Below, piece by piece: positions 24,961 to 32,675 of a stretch of DNA of 42,463 bases. The DNA comes from Gemmatimonadota bacterium. GTDB lineage: Bacteria; Latescibacterota; UBA2968; UBA8231. A model generated the notes under the pieces. That model saw only the letters and a program-made list of their open reading frames with translations, had not been told where the DNA came from and did no database searches. The stretch is from NCBI GenBank assembly GCA_018673255.1, contig JABHDC010000234.1:1-42463 (forward strand), in the 5' to 3' direction. Within the stretch, counting starts at the first letter, position 1, and each line of letters starts with the position of its first letter. The position numbers and the translations under genes are program-made.

Positions 24961-26211
24961 CTACAGGTAGCCGAGATCCTTCAGGCGCTGTTCCAGTGCC
25001 TGCTTCTCCTGTGCCGTCTCCTGTTGTTCTTCCTGCTCTCCATACGCGGAGCCCTCGATGATCTGTCGGTAGATCTCTCGATAGGGGCCGGCGTCATCAC
25101 AGGCCAGAGGCTCGCCCGTGTAGACGTTGCGCAGAAGATGCTGCGCATTCGTTTCATCATCACGGAAGAGCACCTCGCCATTGTTCAACGCCCACTGGCG
25201 CACGCCATCCGGATTGTTCGGCAACTGATCGCCATCGATGGACAGGCGTGATGTCACGCGACGATGTTCGGTCTCCAGATTGCCCTTGTGGAGGAATCCG
25301 ACACCGAAGAGGCTGTCCAGTTCGGTGAGCACCCAGCGCTCCTTGTCCTCGCCCGGGTGCAGCAGGCTCTGGCCGTAGCCGCGGTAGTCGGTCTCGATTC
25401 CTGCCAGTTCGCAGATCGTTGGAAACAGATCGATCATCGACAGAGTCCGGTCGGGGAGCGTCCACCCCTCCTTCGGGATATGGGCCAGCAGGGGCACCCT
25501 CGCCACGCGCTCGTGGATCATATCCCCATGGGACATGATCTCAGAATTCAGTCCCTCGCCGTGATCGCCGAAAATGAAGACCGTCCACTCGGACAGATCG
25601 ATTCTCTTGAGGATCTCGACGAGGAGAAACTCCTGCACGTGGACGGCGGCGGCATGGTAATAACGCACCGCCTCAGCCTCGCGCCCTGCAGCGATCAGTT
25701 CGCGCAGTGTGGGCTTGAGATCGATGCCGCCGAGCCCGTATCCGCCGTGGGCATACCAGAAATGCAGGAAGCGCAGTTGCCGCGCGTCACCACCGTCCTC
25801 GAACATGCGCAACGTGGGTTCGATGGAGGCCAGCGTCTGCTCCCTCGCTTCACTGTCGAGTGGCCCGATGAAGGACTCGTAGTCCAGGAAGCGGAAAACC
25901 TCAGGACGTTGCGACCGCCCACTGACCTCGAATCCATTCTCGGACATCAACTGCAGCAGATTGCTGACACCGGCGAACATCTTGAGATAGGTCTGGCCAA
26001 ACACGCCGTGTTCGAAGGGATACAATCCGGTGAACAGTGACGTATGGGATGGACGGGTGGCCGGGGCGGTGACGAAGAAGCGTTCCGCCAGGGCGTAGTC
26101 CTTCGTCAACACGTCGAACTTCGGCGTGAGGAGCGAGGGATTCAGTCGGCTGATGGCATCACAACGCCAGCAATCGATGGAGATCAGCAGGAACTTCGAG
26201 CAATCCGTCAT
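24961..26211 (-). CDS. Sulfatase-family (alkaline phosphatase superfamily) hydrolase lacking the formylglycine Cys/Ser
   Basis: This 416-residue protein starts at ATG 26211 and has no signal peptide. The superfamily metal residues are present: Asp13 in SIDCWRCD, and FGDHGEGLNSEIMSHGD near 225-240. The nucleophile block reads TRPSHTSLFTGLYP; aligned to the sulfatase pattern C/S-x-P-S-R-x-x-LxTG, the modified residue is Thr52 and the Arg is His. Formylglycine cannot form from Thr, so a sulfatase activity is doubtful and a phosphatase or phosphodiesterase using Thr as nucleophile is more plausible. The C-terminus (about 380-416) is Glu/Gln-rich and ends LEQRLKDLGYL, common in this subgroup. It is last of six co-directional genes, 18 bases after the SelA-like gene. 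Confidence 0.85.
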   Translation of the reverse strand: MTDCSKFLLISIDCWRCDAISRLNPSLLTPKFDVLTKDYALAERFFVTAPATRPSHTSLFTGLYPFEHGVFGQTYLKMFAGVSNLLQLMSENGFEVSGRSQRPEVFRFLDYESFIGPLDSEAREQTLASIEPTLRMFEDGGDARQLRFLHFWYAHGGYGLGGIDLKPTLRELIAAGREAEAVRYYHAAAVHVQEFLLVEILKRIDLSEWTVFIFGDHGEGLNSEIMSHGDMIHERVARVPLLAHIPKEGWTLPDRTLSMIDLFPTICELAGIETDYRGYGQSLLHPGEDKERWVLTELDSLFGVGFLHKGNLETEHRRVTSRLSIDGDQLPNNPDGVRQWALNNGEVLFRDDETNAQHLLRNVYTGEPLACDDAGPYREIYRQIIEGSAYGEQEEQQETAQEKQALEQRLKDLGYL

Positions 26212-26229
26212 CGGTTAATACGCCCCAGA

Positions 26230-27783
26230 TCAGGTGGCCAGTGGCGGACCACCGGGGATCGTCACGCGGGATCGTTTCGGTTTCGCAGCCCGCTTGGCTG
26301 TGAACTTCGCCGTCTGATACTCCCCCAGAAAGATTGACCCCGCCATCGTGTCACCGGTGACCGTCCCGTCGAACATGAAGGGAATCCAGTTTCCGGGACG
26401 ACGCACGTGGCTCTCCAGTTTGATGCCATCTGCCTCCAGCACACCATGAATCGGCAGCGTATCGAACTCGGTCACATGGTAGCCGGAAAGCCAGTTGCCA
26501 TCCTGTTCCAGTGTCCAGTGGTGCTGACTGGTGCTCGTTGCGTATTCGACCTCCACATCCCACCCACCGGCCACACTTGAGGTCGCCTGCTGCAATTCAT
26601 CGGAGAGCGGCTCCCGCTTCGCCGTCAGGATAGCGTGAACCCGTTCGGCCACGACCTGCTCATTGCCCGGCTGCATCTGACTCGGCGTGATATTGATACT
26701 CGCCCGGCCATCCGCATCGCCACTGCCCACGGCGACGCGGGGCGCCTTACGGGCGAAGTCTTCGGCCACCTGCTCACCGGTGATGTGCAGGACCGCAGGA
26801 TCCCACTCGATCACAAGACGTGGCGCCCTGTTGTTGAGCCCGTCCGGCACCTGAACCGAGGTTTCCACACCGTCGATCCCGCCTACCCGTGCCGAAATCA
26901 CACCCAGCTTCTCCAGCCAGCTCTGCCACTCCGCCTCGTGATCACGGGTGATCCATGCTTCCACGGCGGCCAGCATGCCGAGGATCTCTTCCTTGCCACA
27001 CTTATCATCCCGGCCCGGGCCATGATGCGGTGCACTGGCCTGCCACGCGGCCTGGAGCAGATCCTTCCGTCCCAGATTCAACCCCGCCGCCTGGGGACCA
27101 CACAAGGCTTTACCACCTGAGTAGGAGACGACCGTGGCACCACGTTCGAGATGGATATTGGGGATCGTCAGATTCTCCGCCGCCGCATCGGCCAGAATCG
27201 GGATGCCGTGGGGTTTGGCAATGCGGGCCATCTCCTGCAGTGGCAACGAGGTGTTCTGGTCATTGCCGGTGACCATATAGATCATCGCCGTACGGTGATT
27301 GATCGCCCGCTCCATCTCCTCGGGCGAATCCACCATGACCATTTCGATGCCCACATTGCGCAGGGCGTGGTCGTAGTTGTTCCGCGACCACCTGGGAACG
27401 ATGACCTGGGTCTTTTCCAGACCGGACAGATCGGGAATACGGATCAGTCGCTCCGGATTGCCACCGGTGACACAGGCCATGGTGATGTGTTTCATCCCCG
27501 CCGCACAGCCAGAGGAGACCATCCCCCACTCGGCGCCGGTGATGTCTGCAAGTCGCTGGCCGACCGCGGCAGCCAGTTCGTCATACTGGATGAAGAAGCC
27601 GGAAGCGGCCTCCATCGCCCCCAGCACCTCAGGAAGTTCGGCCGAGCCACCCAGGATCGTGAAGGTGCCGCGGCAATTGATGATCGTCTCGAGGCCGATC
27701 GCCTCATAGATACTGTCGGCCTTGGATTCATCCGACAGGAATGGGATCACTCTCAAGGCGTCGGTGGCTTTTGCAGGTGTCAA
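26230..27783 (-). CDS. SelA-like (selenocysteine synthase family) PLP enzyme with extra C-terminal domain
   Basis: No in-frame ATG precedes the conserved region. The best start is a TTG at 27783 with GAGAGG 6 bases upstream, giving 517 residues. Residues 24-400 are fold-type I: INCRGTFTILGGS near 35-47, a glycine-rich SSGCAAGMKH near 90-99, D199 in ILADAAAE, and Lys225 in SYSGGKALCGPQ as the Schiff-base lysine. Relatives in this group include D-glucosaminate-6-phosphate ammonia lyase (DgaE) and other sugar-amine lyases, so a lyase for an amino-sugar acid is more likely than tRNA selenation. About 100 C-terminal residues (from about 400) form a beta-rich add-on with GTVTGDTMAGS, ending in a Lys/Arg-rich tail. 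It lies 12 bases after the PRPP-synthetase-like gene. Confidence 0.85.
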   Translation of the reverse strand: MTPAKATDALRVIPFLSDESKADSIYEAIGLETIINCRGTFTILGGSAELPEVLGAMEAASGFFIQYDELAAAVGQRLADITGAEWGMVSSGCAAGMKHITMACVTGGNPERLIRIPDLSGLEKTQVIVPRWSRNNYDHALRNVGIEMVMVDSPEEMERAINHRTAMIYMVTGNDQNTSLPLQEMARIAKPHGIPILADAAAENLTIPNIHLERGATVVSYSGGKALCGPQAAGLNLGRKDLLQAAWQASAPHHGPGRDDKCGKEEILGMLAAVEAWITRDHEAEWQSWLEKLGVISARVGGIDGVETSVQVPDGLNNRAPRLVIEWDPAVLHITGEQVAEDFARKAPRVAVGSGDADGRASINITPSQMQPGNEQVVAERVHAILTAKREPLSDELQQATSSVAGGWDVEVEYATSTSQHHWTLEQDGNWLSGYHVTEFDTLPIHGVLEADGIKLESHVRRPGNWIPFMFDGTVTGDTMAGSIFLGEYQTAKFTAKRAAKPKRSRVTIPGGPPLAT

Positions 27784-27795
27784 TGGGTGCCTCTC

Positions 27796-29016
27796 TCAGG
27801 CGTTGGGCTGGGGGAGTTCCTTGAGTTCTTCACTGAGCCAGATCTTGCGCTGGAAACGTCGATTCTTCGACGACATGTCAATCTGGTAGATACTGGACGA
27901 ATTCGGTCCGGGGGCGCCGAGAATCTCGCAGAGATTGCGCGCCAGCCACTTCTCGATCTTCAGCACCACCATCTTCTGCCGCAGTCGCCCCTGCACGTCA
28001 CGATTGAGAATCGTCGGGATCGTGTTGAGGGAGAGGATCTCGTCGATGGAGGTATTGGCCATCTTCTCGCGACCCTCGTCGCTGGCATAGAAGTGCGTGA
28101 CGGCGAAGACCGTCTTGCCAGGATTGATCTGCTTGAGGAACTGGCACGACTTCACCACCGTCGAGCCCGTGCGCACCATGTCGTCGAAGAGCACAATATC
28201 GTGCCCTTCGAGCTGCTCGAAGGTGGACTCACTCTCGGAGTGCAGTTTGATCGCCACGTCCCGCTCGCCGGTCCGCTCTTTATCGAGCAGGACGAATCGC
28301 GCCTTGGGCAGACCCAGCTGAGAGAAGACCTCCTTGACGAAGTCTCGCGCACCCTTGTCCGGGGCACACAAAGCCAGCCCGGCGCCACCCTCTCCGTAGC
28401 TCACGATGTTCGAGTGCAGCAGGTAGTCGATGTAGATCTCATAGGGGATCAGATTGTGAAATCCTCCCCCAAAAACGTGTGAGAATGTCTTCTGCACAGA
28501 GGCTGAATGGTTGTGCACGGTCACCACGTGATCGACACCCGCCAGCTTCAGCAGCTCAGCGTAGAGCTTCGCGGAGAAAGGCTGGCCATCGAACTTCTTC
28601 AGGTCGCTTGCAGGCCGTTCGGTGTCGATGAGTCCCAGATCGGTGCGGGGGCCACGATCCTGGGCGCTGTAGTAGAGATCCGGCTCCACCAGCACGACGG
28701 CGGCAGCACCATTCTCCTTGGCGGCCCGGGCCAGCAACAGATTGCGCATGGCCAGTTCCTGCCGACTCATCTGGTTGCTTGTACTGACGATGACGACACG
28801 TTTGCCGGCCAGCTTGTTGCCGATATCGAGAAAGTCCTGCTCGTCGGAGATGAAGCGGGGGCAGAATTCGGAGTTCGCGAAACTCTTCATGCTGATGACG
28901 TCGGCGATGTCCTCGCCCTGTCCCATGGCAAAGGCGACGTCGATGGCGAAGGGATCGTCGGAGGAGTTGCCGACGACAATCAGGTCAGAAACGAACTGGC
29001 CGGTTTGGCTCATCAT
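27796..29016 (-). CDS. Divergent ribose-phosphate pyrophosphokinase (PRPP synthetase)-like protein
   Basis: The 406-residue protein has the type I phosphoribosyltransferase fold. The PRPP-binding loop is DIVLFDDMVRTGSTV (273-287). FSAKLYAELLKLAGVDHVVTVHNH (147-170) matches the ISAKL..VDLH region of Prs. Compared with classical enzymes (about 315 residues), the flexible loop is longer: about 20 residues are inserted after SAQDR (118-121). The C-terminus is longer too, and the usual DLHAGQ is HNHSAS. Class III (plant-type) PRPP synthetases are similarly divergent. The predicted product is PRPP from ribose 5-phosphate and ATP or another nucleotide, but a related transferase activity is possible. 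It sits in a catabolic-looking operon, not with nucleotide genes. ATG 29016 or 29013 may be the start. Confidence 0.8.
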   Translation of the reverse strand: MMSQTGQFVSDLIVVGNSSDDPFAIDVAFAMGQGEDIADVISMKSFANSEFCPRFISDEQDFLDIGNKLAGKRVVIVSTSNQMSRQELAMRNLLLARAAKENGAAAVVLVEPDLYYSAQDRGPRTDLGLIDTERPASDLKKFDGQPFSAKLYAELLKLAGVDHVVTVHNHSASVQKTFSHVFGGGFHNLIPYEIYIDYLLHSNIVSYGEGGAGLALCAPDKGARDFVKEVFSQLGLPKARFVLLDKERTGERDVAIKLHSESESTFEQLEGHDIVLFDDMVRTGSTVVKSCQFLKQINPGKTVFAVTHFYASDEGREKMANTSIDEILSLNTIPTILNRDVQGRLRQKMVVLKIEKWLARNLCEILGAPGPNSSSIYQIDMSSKNRRFQRKIWLSEELKELPQPNA

Positions 29017-29144
29017 TCTCTCTCTGGGTGCCAGACGCTGGGTGTGGCGGATGGACGAGCGGTCTCACAGCGATTGACGATGCATCCGGGGGACGATGTT
29101 GTCCAGCCCCGCCAGGATGTCTGTCGATCGGGCCGGGCAGGATA

Positions 29145-30542
29145 TTAATCGATGAGTCGTGTGTTGTATTGCCGGGACGTGTGCCGATAGCCTGTAAAAA
29201 GAGACTCGTCCAGGGGTGCCGCCGTGTAGATATGGACCAGATCCTGATAGGGATCGTAGAGCAGAACCTCTTCCCGCACATCGCCGCAGACGTCGGCCGG
29301 AAAGCAGTGATACCACCCCATCTTGCCACCCGCCGGTGGGGGCAGATCCGGGAAACTGACCGCGCGTCGCCCCTCCCCATCCCAGAGCGCCGACGGCGTA
29401 AAAATGAGGTCGGCCTCCCCTGGACCATGATCTGGGCCACGCCAGTGGATCGTCTCCAGACCGGTGTTGTTCGGTGACTCATCCACCTGGAAACGTGTCC
29501 GAATCCGGCCATCGTGGCCGACCACCATCAGATCGGTGTGGTGGCCATTGTACCGGATGACCAGTTCGCGCCCCTCCGACTGGCCGTGATAGTACCCACA
29601 GCGGACCTCCTGCCCGTGAGGCACAGCCTCCATGCCCAGCTCGAGCAGAGACTGACCACCCGCATCCAGGATCTGCCCGCCAGCAGACAGGATCGCCTGC
29701 TGCTGGCCCGCAGCATCATCCGTCCAGGGCTCGATCAGGACAGAGTCCATGTTGTCACCCAGATAACGCGCCCACAGAACGCTGCCATCATGGTCGAGGC
29801 CAAAGTGCCCGCCAACGACCTCATCCAAGCCGTCGCCATCCAGATCGCCCACACTGGGGATGTAGGCGCTGTGTTTGGGATAGTGATTCCAGGGATTGTC
29901 GTAGGTCCACAGGACCTTGAGCTGGTGATCGAAGGCAACGAGGGTGGCTCCCACCTTGACCACGACATCCTTCGCAGGCCCCGGATGTGTTCCCAGGTCT
30001 GCCACCATCAGCCGCTGGTGCACGTAGTTGGAGATCTGGATCTCCCCATCCACATAGGCATCGCAGGCTCGCAGCGCCTCAGGCGCTGACTGCGCCTTGA
30101 TCTGCCCCGTTCGCCCGTCGAGCAGGAGCAGACGCACATCCGCCAGATCCCACTTGCTGGTTCGACGCACCCCTTCATCGATGAAGAAACACAGAACCTC
30201 GGTGTGGCCATCGCCGTCGATATCGGCGATGACCACCGGACCGGGACGATCCGGTGAGATGGTGTGCAGCTGCCCGTCCCCTTCTGCATCCTCATCCGCA
30301 TTCTCAACCGACATGTTGCGATCGCCGATCGACCACAGCGGTTGGCCGTCCAGGTCGAAGGCGCCGAGAAAGGAGGGCTTGAGCCCACCCAGGCACTGGT
30401 AGACGATGAAATCGACGCGGCCATCACCGGTCAGATCACCGATCCGGATATCGCCACCATATCGACGCCCTTGCGCGTCGATGGAGGTGAAGGCCTCGGG
30501 GACCTGGATCTGTCGGTATTTGATCGCCTCTTCCACCGCCAT
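29145..30542 (-). CDS. FG-GAP/VCBS-type beta-propeller, rhamnogalacturonan-lyase (PL11)-like
   Basis: The ATG at 30542 lies 2 bases after the metallophosphoesterase stop and gives 465 residues with no signal peptide. Calcium-loop repeats recur: DLTGDGRVDFI, DIDGDGHTEVL and DLDGDGLDEVVG. A late degenerate copy reads DVCGDVREEVLLYD. The tail, with VHIYTAAP then YRHTSRQYNTRLID, resembles the end of PL11 rhamnogalacturonan lyases, in which a final GDWREE segment is followed by an RxYNxR-like stretch. It could be a lyase or a lyase-related binding protein. Lack of an export signal is odd for a polysaccharide enzyme and argues for a cytoplasmic oligosaccharide substrate or an unseen export route. 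Confidence 0.65.
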   Translation of the reverse strand: MAVEEAIKYRQIQVPEAFTSIDAQGRRYGGDIRIGDLTGDGRVDFIVYQCLGGLKPSFLGAFDLDGQPLWSIGDRNMSVENADEDAEGDGQLHTISPDRPGPVVIADIDGDGHTEVLCFFIDEGVRRTSKWDLADVRLLLLDGRTGQIKAQSAPEALRACDAYVDGEIQISNYVHQRLMVADLGTHPGPAKDVVVKVGATLVAFDHQLKVLWTYDNPWNHYPKHSAYIPSVGDLDGDGLDEVVGGHFGLDHDGSVLWARYLGDNMDSVLIEPWTDDAAGQQQAILSAGGQILDAGGQSLLELGMEAVPHGQEVRCGYYHGQSEGRELVIRYNGHHTDLMVVGHDGRIRTRFQVDESPNNTGLETIHWRGPDHGPGEADLIFTPSALWDGEGRRAVSFPDLPPPAGGKMGWYHCFPADVCGDVREEVLLYDPYQDLVHIYTAAPLDESLFTGYRHTSRQYNTRLID

Positions 30543-30544
30543 CC

Positions 30545-31438
30545 TCAATCACCACCCTTGAGGTGGATAACACGGGATCCTCCGCCGAAACCTGGGGCCG
30601 TCACATACTGATAACGGCCCTCGCGATAGGCATCCGTATGGGCGAAGTGCACGTGACCGCAGAAGATGCCCGCCAGATTTCCCGTGTTACCGGAAGTCAG
30701 CAGCTCGTGACACGCCAGCGTCGCCTCGTCGTTGCCAGGGACCTTCCACTGCTCGCGGGTCTCGTCGGTCCAGTCATCGCTGGGCCCCATCATGATCGGC
30801 GCCTTCCACATCTCAATGACCGCCGGCGTCAGCGATTCGATCCAGATCGGGATGTGGATGAACAGCAGGCAGGGCTGGCCGGATGCCAGTTCCTGCCGCA
30901 GGAACTCGACCTGGCGCTCACTCACCTGATAGTTGCTGTTGTCGAGGGCGATCAGCCGCACACCACCCACCTGAATCGACTGGCAGGCCGGGTCGCCACC
31001 AGTCAGATCGTGAAATCGGGGGTAGTGCGCCTGGCGGGTCTCGTCACTCCAGGGCAGATACGCGAAGTGCCAGTCGTGATTACCCAGCGTGTAGAGGGAG
31101 GGCACATCGAGACGCGCCAGATTCTCGCCAATCACCTCCAGCCCCTTCCAGGCCGGGAAGTGAATGATGTCGCCCGTGAGGATGGCCGCATCCAGGCCTT
31201 CCTGGCCACGCTGTGTCAGCGTCGCCTCGAACACCTCTCGTGGGGGCACATTCCCAGGTGTTCGCTCGGCAAAGCGGGCGCCGAAGTCGGTCACAAGTTC
31301 GGCTGCCTCCGGGTCGCGGTCGTCGCCCTCGGCCATGTGCGAATCGGTCACATGGAGGATGCGCAGGTCCCGTTCCAGACCTTCGATCCGGATGACGGTG
31401 GCAGATTCATCCTCGCTCAGCTGATGTTCGATCTGCAT
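30545..31438 (-). CDS. Calcineurin-like metallophosphoesterase
   Basis: The 297-residue protein has all five family motifs in order: HVTDSH (about 29-34), LTGDIIHF (about 87), LGNHDWHF (about 117), FIHIPIW (about 193) and CGHVHFAHTD (about 260). These provide the two-metal centre that hydrolyses phosphomono- or diesters. GAGG is upstream of the ATG at 31438. There is no signal peptide, so it is cytoplasmic. It overlaps the FG-GAP gene leader almost directly. The Trp/Tyr-rich segment at 120-135 may shape a specific substrate pocket. The substrate is not predictable. Confidence 0.88.
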   Translation of the reverse strand: MQIEHQLSEDESATVIRIEGLERDLRILHVTDSHMAEGDDRDPEAAELVTDFGARFAERTPGNVPPREVFEATLTQRGQEGLDAAILTGDIIHFPAWKGLEVIGENLARLDVPSLYTLGNHDWHFAYLPWSDETRQAHYPRFHDLTGGDPACQSIQVGGVRLIALDNSNYQVSERQVEFLRQELASGQPCLLFIHIPIWIESLTPAVIEMWKAPIMMGPSDDWTDETREQWKVPGNDEATLACHELLTSGNTGNLAGIFCGHVHFAHTDAYREGRYQYVTAPGFGGGSRVIHLKGGD

Positions 31439-31498
31439 CGGTTGTTTCCTCTTCTGACAGTGCGGGTTCCCTGCATGACACTCAGGCGATTTCGTGAC

Positions 31499-32491
31499 TC
31501 AGAGATCGATCCGTCGCCCCGTGCGGGATGACTCGAGGACGGCCTCGATCACTCGCATGGTGCCCGCTGCATTGGCGCCGGTGGCGATGGGCTCGACGTC
31601 ATCCAGAATACAGTCGTGGAAGTGCTCGATCGCCGGCGCAAAGGAACGAACGCCGGCGTCGACTGCGACCACTTCCTTGCCGCCGTCGGCGTGAACGATG
31701 AAATGATCCTCCTCGTTCGGATGACACGGCTGGGGCACCTCGATATACCCACTCGACCCGTGGATGATCGCCCGCTGGCCGCCCGGTGCATCAAAGCCCT
31801 GCTGCAGCGATGCGTGACGTTGCCCGGAGAAGGTCAGGATGATGGAGGCGCGTGAGTCGACGTCGTAATCTGGATCGATGTGACATGCCGCCTGCACGGA
31901 TTCGGGTTCTTCGCCAAAGATGAACCGGGCGTAGGTGATCGGGTAACAACCCACATCCATCAGAGAACCACCGGCCAGTTCCTTGTTCATGCGGATATTG
32001 TCCGTCGGCCGTTTCAGCGGGAAGGTGAAACTCGCCTGCATCTGCACCAGATCGCCGATCTGCCCGGCGTCGATGACCTCCCGCAACTCAAGGGACATGG
32101 GATGATACAGAAACACGAAGGCCTCGAAGAGCAGCACACCGCCGGCGTCGCAGGCGGCGACCATCTGGTCACACTCAGCAGACGTGGCCCCGAGTGGCTT
32201 CTCGCAGAAGACGTGTTTGCCGGCCGCTGCAGCCTTGGCCGTCCACTCGGCGTGCATCGAATTGGGCAGCGGATTGTAGATCGCATCGATCTGGTCGCTG
32301 GCCAGCAGCTCATCGTAGCTGCCGAAGCTCTGCTCGATCTCGTGTTCGGCAGCGAAGGCAGTCGCTCGTTCGCTGTCACGGGAGGCCACCCCGACCAGCT
32401 TGCCGCGCGTCGTCTGCCGCAGTGCCGGGATGAAGGCGGAAACAGCGATATTGGCGGTGCTCAGAATGCCCCAGCGGACGGATTCGCTCAT
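31499..32491 (-). CDS. Gfo/Idh/MocA-family NAD(P)-dependent oxidoreductase
   Basis: The ATG at 32491 gives 330 residues, typical length. The Rossmann N-terminus reads WGILSTANIA and the CEKPL motif (96-100, Lys98 catalytic) follows. KRPTDNIRMNKELAGGS and the DVGCYPITYARF segment near 200 carry the usual substrate-side residues. These enzymes oxidise or reduce sugars, inositols and their derivatives. It is the first of six genes on the minus strand, 60 bases before the metallophosphoesterase. A palindrome lies upstream of the start. Which sugar is used cannot be told. Confidence 0.9.
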   Translation of the reverse strand: MSESVRWGILSTANIAVSAFIPALRQTTRGKLVGVASRDSERATAFAAEHEIEQSFGSYDELLASDQIDAIYNPLPNSMHAEWTAKAAAAGKHVFCEKPLGATSAECDQMVAACDAGGVLLFEAFVFLYHPMSLELREVIDAGQIGDLVQMQASFTFPLKRPTDNIRMNKELAGGSLMDVGCYPITYARFIFGEEPESVQAACHIDPDYDVDSRASIILTFSGQRHASLQQGFDAPGGQRAIIHGSSGYIEVPQPCHPNEEDHFIVHADGGKEVVAVDAGVRSFAPAIEHFHDCILDDVEPIATGANAAGTMRVIEAVLESSRTGRRIDL

Positions 32492-32515
32492 CGGATTGCC
32501 TTGGGATACAGGTGA

Positions 32516-32526
32516 TCGGTGACCGA
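32516..32526. promoter_or_regulatory. TCGGT-G-ACCGA palindrome upstream of the oxidoreductase gene
   Basis: An 11-base perfect inverted repeat sits 25-35 bases before the oxidoreductase start, in the 184-base divergent gap with the MATE-like gene. It could be an operator overlapping the leader. The arms are short, so chance is possible. Confidence 0.25.
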
Positions 32527-32675
32527 GTAAATACGACCCTGACCGCGTGCCGTCCATAGGGGAGCTGTCCGCGACAGGATCGTGGGCGATCGCCGGCCCT
32601 TGTGTCGATCCAAGGGAACCGGCCATCTTGAGGACTCACACCAACACGCCACCCTCCCGCAGGCACCAGCCAAAC

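Noticed and set aside
26230..27783. The SelA-like gene as evidence for selenocysteine insertion
   Set aside because: Its neighbours are catabolic, no selB or tRNA-Sec was seen, and NapA has Cys at its Mo-ligand position. The DgaE-like lyase group is a better match.
27151..28482. A 443-codon plus-strand frame opposite the SelA-like and PRPP-synthetase-like genes
   Set aside because: It spans the junction of two motif-rich minus-strand genes, has no recognisable domain, and long antisense frames are common at this GC content.
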